A stretch of DNA of 64,000 nucleotides. It comes from RGIG3077 sp045541475. Lineage in GTDB: Bacteria > Bacillota > Clostridia > Oscillospirales > Ruminococcaceae. The stretch covers positions 62,001 through 126,000 of the forward strand of contig JAZQJI010000027.1 of NCBI GenBank assembly GCA_045541475.1, written 5' to 3'. Under the pieces are notes generated by a model that did not search any database, was not told the origin of the DNA, and worked only from the letters and a program-made list of their open reading frames with translations. A program made the position numbers and the translations under genes. Of the stretch, positions 9,574 to 16,339 are shown piece after piece; position 1 is the stretch's first letter; each line of letters begins with the position of its first letter.

Positions 9574-11925
9574 ATGTTTAGCAAAACGCTACTCTTACGT
9601 CTTGGTGTACTTGCACTAAGCGTTTCATTGTTATCTACATCTGTTTTTTCAACAGGTATTATCAGTAATGCTGATGATGTTGAATTGAATGTAAAAGAAG
9701 ATTTTGAAATTGATGGTAACTGGGCTCGACTTTTGCAACATTCTATTTATTTTTATGATGCAAATATGTGTGGTACAGAAGTTGACGAAAATAACTTATA
9801 TACATGGCGTCATGATTGCCACACATACGATTCTCAAGTACCGCTTGTTCCGATGAAGGACAATATCGGTACAAATCTTAGTCAGGATTTCATTAATGAA
9901 TACAGTTCTGTTCTCGATCCTGACGGTGATGGATTTATCGATGTTTCAGGCGGATTTCACGATGCCGGTGACCACGTAAAATTTGGTATGCCTGAAAACT
10001 ATGCAGCATCAACTTTAGGATGGGGTTATTACGAGTTCCGTGATGCCTACGCAGAAACCGGGCAGGATGAGCATATTGAAACAATACTTAGATACTTTAA
10101 TGATTATCTCATGAAATGTACTTTCCGCGATAATAATGGTACTGTTATTGCTCATTGTTATCAGGTTGGCGATGGCGATATTGACCATGCTTATTGGAAC
10201 TCTCCTGAAGTTGATACTATGGCTCGCCCAGCATTTTTCCTTACAGCTGATAAACCGCAGACAGATTATGTTGTTTCAGCTGCAGCTTCACTAGCTATTA
10301 ATTATCTTAACTTTAAGGAAACCGACCCTGAATATGCAGAAAAATCACTTGATTATGCTAATGCTTTGTTTGAATTTGCAAATGCAAATCCTAAGGAGTT
10401 AAGTGATAATACAGATGGTCCAAAAGGGTATTATCGCTCAGAAAAATGGGTTGATGATTATGTATGGGCTGCTGCATGGTTGTTCCTCTGCACTGAAGAC
10501 ATATCATATTTAAATGCTTGTCTTGAATACATTGATTATTATGCACCTGCAGGATGGGCACATTGCTGGAATGATGTTTGGGCAGGCGCCATTACAATGC
10601 TCGGTGTTATTGACATGAACTATCCTGAAATTGATCTTCAGAATATGTATAGAAATGCACAAGGTAAAACACAGTACGAACCTGCTGATTTTTGGGCATC
10701 TATTAGAGAGGCTATGGTAAAATGGAGTACAGGCTACAATACTCCCGGTGGATATGCTTACCTTAACCAATGGGGTTCTGCAAGATATAACACAGCAATG
10801 CAATTAGTTTGTCTTGTGTATGATAAATATAATGGTAACACAGAATACGGTGATTGGGCAAAGGGTCAGATGGAATACCTGATGGGCGAAAACCCGATTA
10901 ATACCTGCTACTTTGTTGGATATTGTGATAATTCAGCAAAATTTCCTCACCACAGAGCCGCTTCAGGTCTTACCAAAGCTGAAGATACCGGTGATCATAA
11001 GCACGTGCTCTACGGCGCCCTTGTAGGCGGTCCCGATGGCAATGATAACCATATTGATGTAACAGCTGATTATATTTATAACGAAGTTACGATTGACTAT
11101 AACGCTGCTTTTGTTGGCGCTGCTGCAGGTTTATATTATCTTTACGGAGATGATTCGATGGCTGTTGATGCAGATTTTCCGCCACCTGATCCAAGCGAAA
11201 TGGAAACCGATGATACAAATGTTTTCGGCGGTGATGAGTATTGGGTATCTGCTTTCTGTACTGATGATATGCAAAGTACAGGTGCAGGCGTTACTAAAAT
11301 TACTCTTTATGTTTATGCTAACGCATCGACACCAAAGACAGATATTTCAGTAAGATACTATTTTGATGTATCTGAATTCTCTAATAGTTCAACACTAAAC
11401 TCGATGACGGTAACCAGCACATACGATCAGGTTAATGTTGAAGTTGGCAACGGTATGAAAGGTGTATTAACTACTACTCCTGTAAAATATGATGAAGATA
11501 CTTATTATGTGGAGATTTCTTGGCCTGGCTATACAATTGCAAACTCTAATAAAAAATATCAGATGATTATTGGTCTTTATTATGGCGATACATGGGACAC
11601 TTCTAACGATTGGAGCCATGTAGGCATGGTTGATGTTGGTAAAGGTAACTATGATGGTATTAATAACGCAGCAGAATATGTACAACGTTGTGATAATTTC
11701 TGCGTATATAGCGATGGCGTTCTTATTGGTGGCGTAGAACCTGATGGAACTAAACCTGATAAAATCTATTCTGCTGAAAGCTACTTGCGATTGATGCAAG
11801 GCGTTGATAACAAAAAAATATTTCCGGGACCTAATTTTGCAGGCCAATTTGACCTTAATACTGATAATTATACTAATGTAGTTGATGCAGTTGCATTGAA
11901 ACGACTTGTAACAAAAATTGACTAA
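9574..11925 (+). CDS. GH9 endoglucanase with CBM3-like module and truncated dockerin-like tail
   Basis: Secreted cellulase of about 783 residues. ATG at 9574 is chosen because AAAGGA lies 9 bases upstream; other in-frame starts at 9556, 9565 and 9568 sit on top of that site. A signal peptide (MFSKTLLLRLGVLALSVSLL onward) precedes the GH9 catalytic domain. That domain shows GGFHDAGDHVKFG (catalytic Asp pair), the HHRAASG motif, and DYNAAFVGAAAGLY near its end, where the catalytic Glu lies (YNEVTIDYN). A family-3-like carbohydrate-binding module follows (about 550-720). The last 50 residues resemble a dockerin, but only one calcium-loop-like segment is obvious (DLNTDNYTNVVDAVALKRLV). Confidence 0.94.
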   Translation: MFSKTLLLRLGVLALSVSLLSTSVFSTGIISNADDVELNVKEDFEIDGNWARLLQHSIYFYDANMCGTEVDENNLYTWRHDCHTYDSQVPLVPMKDNIGTNLSQDFINEYSSVLDPDGDGFIDVSGGFHDAGDHVKFGMPENYAASTLGWGYYEFRDAYAETGQDEHIETILRYFNDYLMKCTFRDNNGTVIAHCYQVGDGDIDHAYWNSPEVDTMARPAFFLTADKPQTDYVVSAAASLAINYLNFKETDPEYAEKSLDYANALFEFANANPKELSDNTDGPKGYYRSEKWVDDYVWAAAWLFLCTEDISYLNACLEYIDYYAPAGWAHCWNDVWAGAITMLGVIDMNYPEIDLQNMYRNAQGKTQYEPADFWASIREAMVKWSTGYNTPGGYAYLNQWGSARYNTAMQLVCLVYDKYNGNTEYGDWAKGQMEYLMGENPINTCYFVGYCDNSAKFPHHRAASGLTKAEDTGDHKHVLYGALVGGPDGNDNHIDVTADYIYNEVTIDYNAAFVGAAAGLYYLYGDDSMAVDADFPPPDPSEMETDDTNVFGGDEYWVSAFCTDDMQSTGAGVTKITLYVYANASTPKTDISVRYYFDVSEFSNSSTLNSMTVTSTYDQVNVEVGNGMKGVLTTTPVKYDEDTYYVEISWPGYTIANSNKKYQMIIGLYYGDTWDTSNDWSHVGMVDVGKGNYDGINNAAEYVQRCDNFCVYSDGVLIGGVEPDGTKPDKIYSAESYLRLMQGVDNKKIFPGPNFAGQFDLNTDNYTNVVDAVALKRLVTKID

Positions 11926-11933
11926 ATAAAAAA

Positions 11934-11971
11934 ATAACGGATGTCACTTTAAGCGACATCCGTTATTTTTT
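11934..11971. terminator. Bidirectional terminator
   Basis: Stem ATAACGGATGTC / GACATCCGTTAT with a 9-nt loop, flanked by A and T tracts on both sides. It ends both the GH9 gene (plus) and the recombinase gene (minus). Confidence 0.93.
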
Positions 11972-12945
11972 TAGTCATCATTTTCTATTTTTTTGATGTT
12001 TGCAAGAGGGGAGTTATCAATTGCATTACGTTTTTGTGATTCGGCAACATGAGTATATATTTGTGTTGTAGCAACACTTACATGTCCAAGTATTTCCTTT
12101 AGTATAAGTGCATCTGCATCGCCGTATTGATACATTAGCGTTGCTGCTGTATGACGTAATTTATGCGTTGATAAACCTTTGCCGTCAAGTTCAGCTTTTG
12201 TAAGCAGATCTTCTATTATTTGTTGTACACGACGTTTGCTTATACGCCTTTTGCGCGAACTCAAAAATAATGCGAACGGTTCTTCAGGTGGATTATCTCC
12301 ACGTTCTTCCAGATAAGCCTTTAATGCTTCTACGCAAGCATTATTTATATAAATTAAACGTCGTTTGTTTCCTTTACCAAGCAGATTGACTGAGCAATCC
12401 TCATAGTTTATATCGTTTTTATTTAATCCTACTAATTCGCTAAGTCGCATGCCGCAGTTTAAAAACAAAGTAACAATGCAATAATCTCTGGTAGATTCAG
12501 CGCATTCAAGTAAACGTTTACTTTCACTAAGCGATAAGAAAACAGGCTGCACCTTATTAATAGGCATTTTGTCAATTTCTTTTAATGGATTGTTTGATAT
12601 ATAGTTTTCTCGTACAAGGTAGGTATAAAGACCGCGCAACGATACTATTTTGCGTGCACGAGCCGACTTTGAATTATTATGGTTTTCCATTAGGAAAGAT
12701 AGAAAATCTCTTATATCCATTACAGTAACTTCATCAAGTCTGCGAACATCAAAATCTTTTATGTCAATATCTTCTAAAACATTTTTTTCTACATCGTCAC
12801 ATAAAAGGTAACGCAAAAAAACTCTTATATCTTGATAGTAGCCTTCAACAGTACGTTCGGCACACATCTTAACAGAACGCAAATAAGAAATATAATCTAG
12901 CAAAAACCGAGGGTTTTCATTTCTTGAATATTTTATAATAGTCAT
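11971..12945 (-). CDS. Xer-type tyrosine recombinase, probably the host chromosome-dimer resolvase
   Basis: Site-specific recombinase of 324 residues with an N-terminal SAM-like core-binding domain (about 12-115) and a C-terminal catalytic domain. The catalytic set is complete: Arg167 (CGMRLSEL), Lys192 (GKGNK), His261 and Arg264 (HKLRHT), His288 (LGHVSVATTQ) and nucleophile Tyr297 (IYTHV). GAAGG lies 7 bases before the ATG. The compact XerC/XerD-like build without an extra N-terminal arm-binding domain argues for a host Xer protein rather than a phage integrase. It lies outside the direct repeats of the neighbouring prophage, with a perfect palindromic core site 40 bp upstream of its start, an arrangement like xerS/difSL of streptococci. 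A mobile-element recombinase is the alternative. Confidence 0.85.
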   Translation of the reverse strand: MTIIKYSRNENPRFLLDYISYLRSVKMCAERTVEGYYQDIRVFLRYLLCDDVEKNVLEDIDIKDFDVRRLDEVTVMDIRDFLSFLMENHNNSKSARARKIVSLRGLYTYLVRENYISNNPLKEIDKMPINKVQPVFLSLSESKRLLECAESTRDYCIVTLFLNCGMRLSELVGLNKNDINYEDCSVNLLGKGNKRRLIYINNACVEALKAYLEERGDNPPEEPFALFLSSRKRRISKRRVQQIIEDLLTKAELDGKGLSTHKLRHTAATLMYQYGDADALILKEILGHVSVATTQIYTHVAESQKRNAIDNSPLANIKKIENDD

Positions 12946-12985
12946 ATCATACCTTCTTTAACATACACAATGAATAAACACCAAC

Positions 12986-13015
12986 AATTGCACCAAACTT
13001 TACTTTGGTGCAATT
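12986..13015. other. Left attachment site, palindromic Xer/dif-like core
   Basis: A perfect inverted repeat: 12-bp arms AATTGCACCAAA (12986-12997) and TTTGGTGCAATT (13004-13015) around the 6-bp spacer CTTTAC. This is the geometry of Xer core sites. The right-hand 20 bp (12996-13015) recur exactly at 20581-20600. The left arm is chromosomal and the right arm belongs to the element. Confidence 0.8.
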
Positions 13016-13030
13016 ATTAAATGCACCTTT

Positions 13031-13297
13031 TTACTTATTATAGCGCAAATCGGGCTTGCCGTCAAGTAATTCCCTTTTGCGAATGTCTCGACCGTAAATA
13101 CGCAGTATGTGCGAAATATCGCAAAAAACCTCACAAAACATATTAAAACGTTCATTTGCTATTATATATTCAATTGAATCTATTGTATCAGCCCGACGCC
13201 ATTGCATAACTCTTTGACGTTCAACAAGTTCAGATTCAAGCCGACTATGCATATTTAGTAAGTATTCTTGTAACATTTCAATTTCTTTACGATTCAT
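13031..13297 (-). CDS. Hypothetical prophage protein after rep
   Basis: An 88-residue protein (MNRKEIEMLQEYLLNM onward) whose start overlaps the end of rep by 11 nt, so it is probably translationally coupled. It is charged and helical, without membrane segments or recognised motifs. It is the last gene before the left attachment site. A longer in-frame start 18 bases upstream exists but has no better ribosome site. Possibly a replication accessory; function unknown. Confidence 0.65.
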   Translation of the reverse strand: MNRKEIEMLQEYLLNMHSRLESELVERQRVMQWRRADTIDSIEYIIANERFNMFCEVFCDISHILRIYGRDIRKRELLDGKPDLRYNK

Positions 13298-13922
13298 AAA
13301 CCTCACCAGTATCAATATCTATTTGAGTTTCATAATCAAACTGATAAAATTCTAATGTACCATGTCTACGGGACTTAATAAAGTTATTTATAAAGAATGT
13401 GCAGCTATCAATCAATAACGGATACCAGTCATCACGATGATGAGTACGTGCAAACATAACTAATTCATAGTATTCATTAACATTATTGTCAAGAATATAT
13501 TGTATCATTTCATCAATAAGTTCATACCGTTCGCTATTAGATGGTTTAAGAAGGTCTGAAACATCAGCTCCTCCCCTTCCGACAATTTCAGAAATATTAT
13601 ATTGAGCCTTCTCTGGATTATCTAAATGAGCCATATAACGAACAAGCGAACGAGCACTAATACATTTTTGAGGAATTGTACCGCCGACAGCTTGGCTTAT
13701 TGTTAATACTTGTTCATAATCTTTAACAGAATCAAATAAAAGCAATATGTGCCAATGTGGCTTTTTAGGTTCTCCAGTAGGGTTTATATCCTTATCATGC
13801 AACGGACTGATAACATACATCATATGTAAATCATCAAGTATAGATTGCCATTCTTTTTCGCATGATTCTGGATATAATATAAACGTCCATGAACGAGTAC
13901 GACCAGCACCACGAGTAGCCAC
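13287..13922 (-). CDS. Rolling-circle replication initiator, Rep_2 (pMV158) type
   Basis: HUH endonuclease that would nick the double-strand origin and drive rolling-circle replication of the circular form. The 211-residue protein shows the two-His metal motif PHWHILLLF (His56, His58) and a downstream RYMAHLDNPEK with candidate catalytic Tyr96. This matches the layout of RepB of pMV158 (PHYHVLY, then YLTHES). GTG is the likely start, 7 bases after AAGGTGG. It follows the Zot gene by 12 bp. A matching nick sequence is present at the other end of the element (loop at 20310-20316). Filamentous phages of Gram-negatives more often use other initiators, so the pairing with Zot is notable. Confidence 0.88.
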   Translation of the reverse strand: MATRGAGRTRSWTFILYPESCEKEWQSILDDLHMMYVISPLHDKDINPTGEPKKPHWHILLLFDSVKDYEQVLTISQAVGGTIPQKCISARSLVRYMAHLDNPEKAQYNISEIVGRGGADVSDLLKPSNSERYELIDEMIQYILDNNVNEYYELVMFARTHHRDDWYPLLIDSCTFFINNFIKSRRHGTLEFYQFDYETQIDIDTGEVYES

Positions 13923-13934
13923 ATTAACACCACC

Positions 13935-14603
13935 TTATATAGAGTATAACTCTTGTAGAAATAATACAAAATCTTTAAAGCCTATACGGGGCGCAACTGC
14001 GTTTGCGCCACCGTATGGCTCTTTGCATCTATCGGGAAGATCTTCAAGTTTCTTACGTTCGAATGAATCAAAATAAGAATAGTATCGGGGACGGAAATAC
14101 CAACGCCAAGTAAAAAAACCGCGCTTACAATAACCAGATATAATCTGATGAGTTTCGTTATCAACTTCAATTATCTGCTTTATTGGAATTAAAACAGACC
14201 ATTCACCCAAAAAACCTTTACGAGCTACACGACGAATATTGTATAATTCTTCGGTACAATTTCTAATACGCTTATCACAGTCATCCCAACCTTGAGTAAA
14301 AAAATATATATCAAGTCCATAATGACGGTGATTAGATATCAAATATTTTTTAGCTTTGTCAAAACTTTTGTAGTCTCGGCTGTCGGCTTCATTCATTGCT
14401 TCGTCAATCAATATTAATGAATCCTCAAAATTATACTTACCCAGGTCATCAAATTCCAAAGGATAAGCCCCGGCAACATAAAAATTACAATATACACGTT
14501 TGTAACGTTTAAGCAACTTCTTTTTATGTAAAGCATCATAACAGAGTTTAGCCATTAATGTAGACTTTCCCGAACCGGGAAGGCCAAAAACAGTTGTAAT
14601 CAT
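13935..14603 (-). CDS. Zot/pI-like phage assembly ATPase
   Basis: P-loop ATPase of the Zonula-occludens-toxin (gpI) family, which drives extrusion of filamentous virions through the inner membrane. Walker A is GLPGSGKST close to the N-terminus, Walker B is LILIDEA, and the NHRHYGLDIYFFTQG segment is typical of Zot. ATG at 14603 overlaps the stop of the TraX-like gene as ATGA; a GTG four codons earlier is possible. At about 222 residues it is much shorter than gpI or Zot (350-430), and I see no transmembrane segment or extracytoplasmic C-domain. Confidence 0.86.
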   Translation of the reverse strand: MITTVFGLPGSGKSTLMAKLCYDALHKKKLLKRYKRVYCNFYVAGAYPLEFDDLGKYNFEDSLILIDEAMNEADSRDYKSFDKAKKYLISNHRHYGLDIYFFTQGWDDCDKRIRNCTEELYNIRRVARKGFLGEWSVLIPIKQIIEVDNETHQIISGYCKRGFFTWRWYFRPRYYSYFDSFERKKLEDLPDRCKEPYGGANAVAPRIGFKDFVLFLQELYSI

Positions 14604-15112
14604 AAAATCACCCACTTAATAATACAAAATAGAATGATATGAACAGGATAAAGCATATATTTTAAGCGTTTGAATTTTACCGGGCGCTCCGATCGGCGAG
14701 CAGTAAACGAAATCATATATAAATATCTGCGAAGCCTTCGGAACGCAAAGAACAATGCAGGGACATAAAAATGATATTCGCACATAAAGAACAGCAGCCA
14801 CAAGTATTTTTTATATGGTGACTTCCAGCGGACCAGGAGCAGACAAAGAACCATAGAAAAAAGTATATTTAGTTTGCGTGTCTGGAAAAGCAACGTAAAA
14901 GGAATTTGAGAAGCTGCCCAGATAAAGAAGATTCGCAAAAGATATTTTTCAATATTCTTTGTATGTAAACTGCCATAAGCAAGCAAAAATACAAATATAG
15001 GCATCGATACACGACCGAATACCCTTAAAATAGGAAAGTCATTGGTTAAATAACTATAATGATCGAGGAACATAGTTATATAAGCAATGACATTCAAAAT
15101 CAATATAAACAT
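14600..15112 (-). CDS. TraX-like membrane protein (putative acyltransferase)
   Basis: TraX of the F plasmid N-acetylates pilin; relatives are multi-span membrane proteins of the acyltransferase-3 type. This 170-residue protein has about five hydrophobic spans and the family signatures: IAYITMFLDHYSYL at the N-terminus, RVFGRVSMPIFVFLLAYG, the KYLLRIFFIWAASQIPF stretch, and LYPVHIILF near the C-terminus. The ATG at 15112 is chosen over a TTG at 15124 because of spacing from AAAGGTTGG. It lies between the coat-like genes and the Zot gene, and its stop overlaps Zot's start. Modifying a coat or pilin-like subunit is an attractive but untested role. Confidence 0.75.
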   Translation of the reverse strand: MFILILNVIAYITMFLDHYSYLTNDFPILRVFGRVSMPIFVFLLAYGSLHTKNIEKYLLRIFFIWAASQIPFTLLFQTRKLNILFSMVLCLLLVRWKSPYKKYLWLLFFMCEYHFYVPALFFAFRRLRRYLYMISFTARRSERPVKFKRLKYMLYPVHIILFCIIKWVIL

Positions 15113-15117
15113 AAATT

Positions 15118-15270
15118 TTACCAACCTTTAAACCAAAATGAAACAGATAAAAATCTAAATAAAGCACATAAGCAAATAGAAATAAAGGCAATTACAAACA
15201 AATCACAATCAAGCATGAAATTAAGCATTTTATCGATTATCTGACTTAATATATTAAAATACATAGACAT
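15118..15270 (-). CDS. Small membrane protein, prophage
   Basis: A 50-residue protein (MSMYFNILSQIIDKMLNFML onward) with one long hydrophobic stretch in its second half and a basic C-terminus (WFKGW). GGGAGG lies 6 bases before the ATG at 15270, a strong site. It lies between the 91-aa coat candidate and the TraX-like gene, in the position of minor coat proteins in filamentous phages. No family recognised. Confidence 0.65.
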   Translation of the reverse strand: MSMYFNILSQIIDKMLNFMLDCDLFVIAFISICLCALFRFLSVSFWFKGW

Positions 15271-15285
15271 AAATAACCTCCCAAA

Positions 15286-15309
15286 GGGAGGGAGAGCCGA
15301 AGCCCTCCC
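15286..15309 (-). terminator. G/C-rich hairpin after the coat-like genes, possible attenuator
   Basis: Perfect 7-bp stem GGGAGGG / CCCTCCC around a 10-nt loop. It lies just after the 91-aa gene stop and overlaps the region before the next ribosome-binding site. There is no long T tract, so partial termination or mRNA stabilisation is more likely than a full stop. Confidence 0.5.
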
Positions 15310-15316
15310 AAGTACA

Positions 15317-15592
15317 TTAAGTACCGATAAGACGTTTTGCAAGTCCGATTACAGCACCAGCCATAAAGATACCGACAGGAATCAAAAGCAGTGGAGTGCT
15401 TGCAATTGTCTGAACAAGATTAGTAAACTGTTCAAAAAGAAAGTTTACAACAGTTGTAACTGCATCCAAACCACCGAGGCTCTCACCAGACAACAAGTTA
15501 TAGGGTGATAAAGTAGAAGATTGTGCTGCAGGCTCGATATTAATGATATGCAGCGTAGGAATTGCCATGGACATCAAAGCGGGATTAATCAT
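15317..15592 (-). CDS. Coat-like membrane protein (91 aa), prophage
   Basis: A 91-residue protein with a polar N-terminal half, a central amphipathic region and a C-terminal hydrophobic span (about 66-84) followed by the basic end GLAKRLIGT. This topology, with positive charge after the span, suits a filamentous coat subunit that binds DNA inside the virion. AAAGGAGAG precedes the ATG. It may be a major or a minor coat; the 49-aa neighbour is the other candidate. No clear cleavable signal peptide. Confidence 0.62.
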   Translation of the reverse strand: MINPALMSMAIPTLHIINIEPAAQSSTLSPYNLLSGESLGGLDAVTTVVNFLFEQFTNLVQTIASTPLLLIPVGIFMAGAVIGLAKRLIGT

Positions 15593-15620
15593 TTTTGTTC
15601 TCTCCTTTTCTTTTTATCTC

Positions 15621-15770
15621 TTATTTAAATATATTGTTAACGAAGCTGAAAAGGCTTCTAATAACCACACCAACACAGACTACTACAAGAGCAGTAGCAG
15701 CTAAATATATGTAACTCTGATTTGACTGTTCAAGCGTTACACCAAATAAATCACAAATTATCTGTATCAT
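15621..15770 (-). CDS. 49-residue Pf3-like major coat candidate
   Basis: A short ORF translating to MIQIICDLFGVTLEQSNQSY followed by a hydrophobic span (YLAATALVVVCVGVVI), then Arg38 and a C-terminal SLFSFVNNIFK. Size and arrangement (acidic or polar N-terminus, one span, basic C-terminus, no signal peptide) parallel the 44-residue coat protein of phage Pf3. Its ATG overlaps the stop of the preceding 25-aa ORF as ATGA, with GGTG 5 bases upstream. The 91-aa coat-like gene starts 28 bp downstream. Confidence 0.65.
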   Translation of the reverse strand: MIQIICDLFGVTLEQSNQSYIYLAATALVVVCVGVVIRSLFSFVNNIFK

Positions 15771-15844
15771 ATTTCACCGCCAAATATAATTTTATAAACT
15801 ATTAAAGCTAATAGAAAACCTACAAAATAGTTAATATTAATCAT
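15767..15844 (-). CDS. 25-residue hydrophobic peptide, possible minor coat
   Basis: ORF beginning MININYFVGFLLALIVYK and ending in GGEI: a single hydrophobic span in the size range of gpVII and gpIX of Ff phages (32-33 residues). Its start overlaps the stop of the 74-aa gene (ATGATTAA), and its stop overlaps the start of the 49-aa coat candidate (ATGA). It has no free ribosome-binding site and would depend on coupled translation, so the call is tentative. Confidence 0.4.
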   Translation of the reverse strand: MININYFVGFLLALIVYKIIFGGEI

Positions 15845-16061
15845 CCTTTCGTATACGTTCAGAAACCGCCTTACCAGCTCGTAAAGTATCATCACGTGAA
15901 GGCAAAATAAAGAGTATGCGAAAAAGCACATGCAATATAATTATAGCTATACAAAAATCAAGTAATGAAAATGTAATACCGACAAAAGACACTTCAAAAT
16001 CAGATAATGTATTGATAACAGTAAACCAAATACTAATAATTAAATCCAAAACACTATCCAT
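15837..16061 (-). CDS. Small membrane protein (74 aa), prophage
   Basis: Two hydrophobic segments (about residues 3-20 and 27-52) and a basic, charged C-terminal tail (ILPSRDDTLRAGKAVSERIR). GGAAGGA lies 8 bases before its ATG, and it overlaps the preceding gene by 8 nt. Its position between the large adsorption-protein candidate and the coat-like genes resembles the minor coat gene VI region of filamentous phages. No family recognised with confidence. Confidence 0.65.
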   Translation of the reverse strand: MDSVLDLIISIWFTVINTLSDFEVSFVGITFSLLDFCIAIIILHVLFRILFILPSRDDTLRAGKAVSERIRKDD

Positions 16062-16338
16062 TGTTGTTAGTCCTTCCGAGTATTAAAAGTATTACAGATA
16101 ACGTTAATGTCAAAGGCAAAAACACTTGAAGTTCAGTCGGCATAAACTGAAAACAAGTGATAAGATACGAAACACCTTTACCGACAAACTGAACCATTGA
16201 CGCAGTGTAATCTACAAGAGTTATAACGAAGCTGCCGAGAGATTCTAGAAACGTTTTAAGCATTTCATATAGATCTTCAAGCGTTTCAAAAATACCCATA
16301 ACATGGAGCTTTGGAACGAAAGAAAATAAAAAAATCAT
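16054..16338 (-). CDS. Membrane protein (94 aa), gpVI-like position, prophage
   Basis: ATG at 16338 is chosen because GGAAGGAAGG precedes it by 6 bases. The 94 residues carry a hydrophobic N-terminus, a central amphipathic helix and a C-terminal span (FLPLTLTLSVILLILGR). The FQFMPTELQVFLPL stretch resembles the small membrane proteins that follow the adsorption gene in inoviruses (gpVI class). It begins right after the stop of the large secreted protein and overlaps the next gene by 8 nt, so the genes form a tight operon. Confidence 0.65.
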   Translation of the reverse strand: MIFLFSFVPKLHVMGIFETLEDLYEMLKTFLESLGSFVITLVDYTASMVQFVGKGVSYLITCFQFMPTELQVFLPLTLTLSVILLILGRTNNNG

Positions 16339-16339
16339 G

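Noticed and set aside
11971..12945. Calling the recombinase the prophage integrase
   Set aside because: It lies outside both repeats and would stay on the chromosome after excision; its compact XerC/XerD-like form also favours a host gene. Kept as an alternative only.
12986..13015. Reading the palindrome as an ordinary rho-independent terminator
   Set aside because: No T tract follows directly on either strand, and its right 20 bp recur exactly at the far end of the element, which an ordinary terminator would not explain.
13747..14076. 109-aa plus-strand ORF over rep and the Zot gene
   Set aside because: Antisense to two well-supported genes; no ribosome site or motif.
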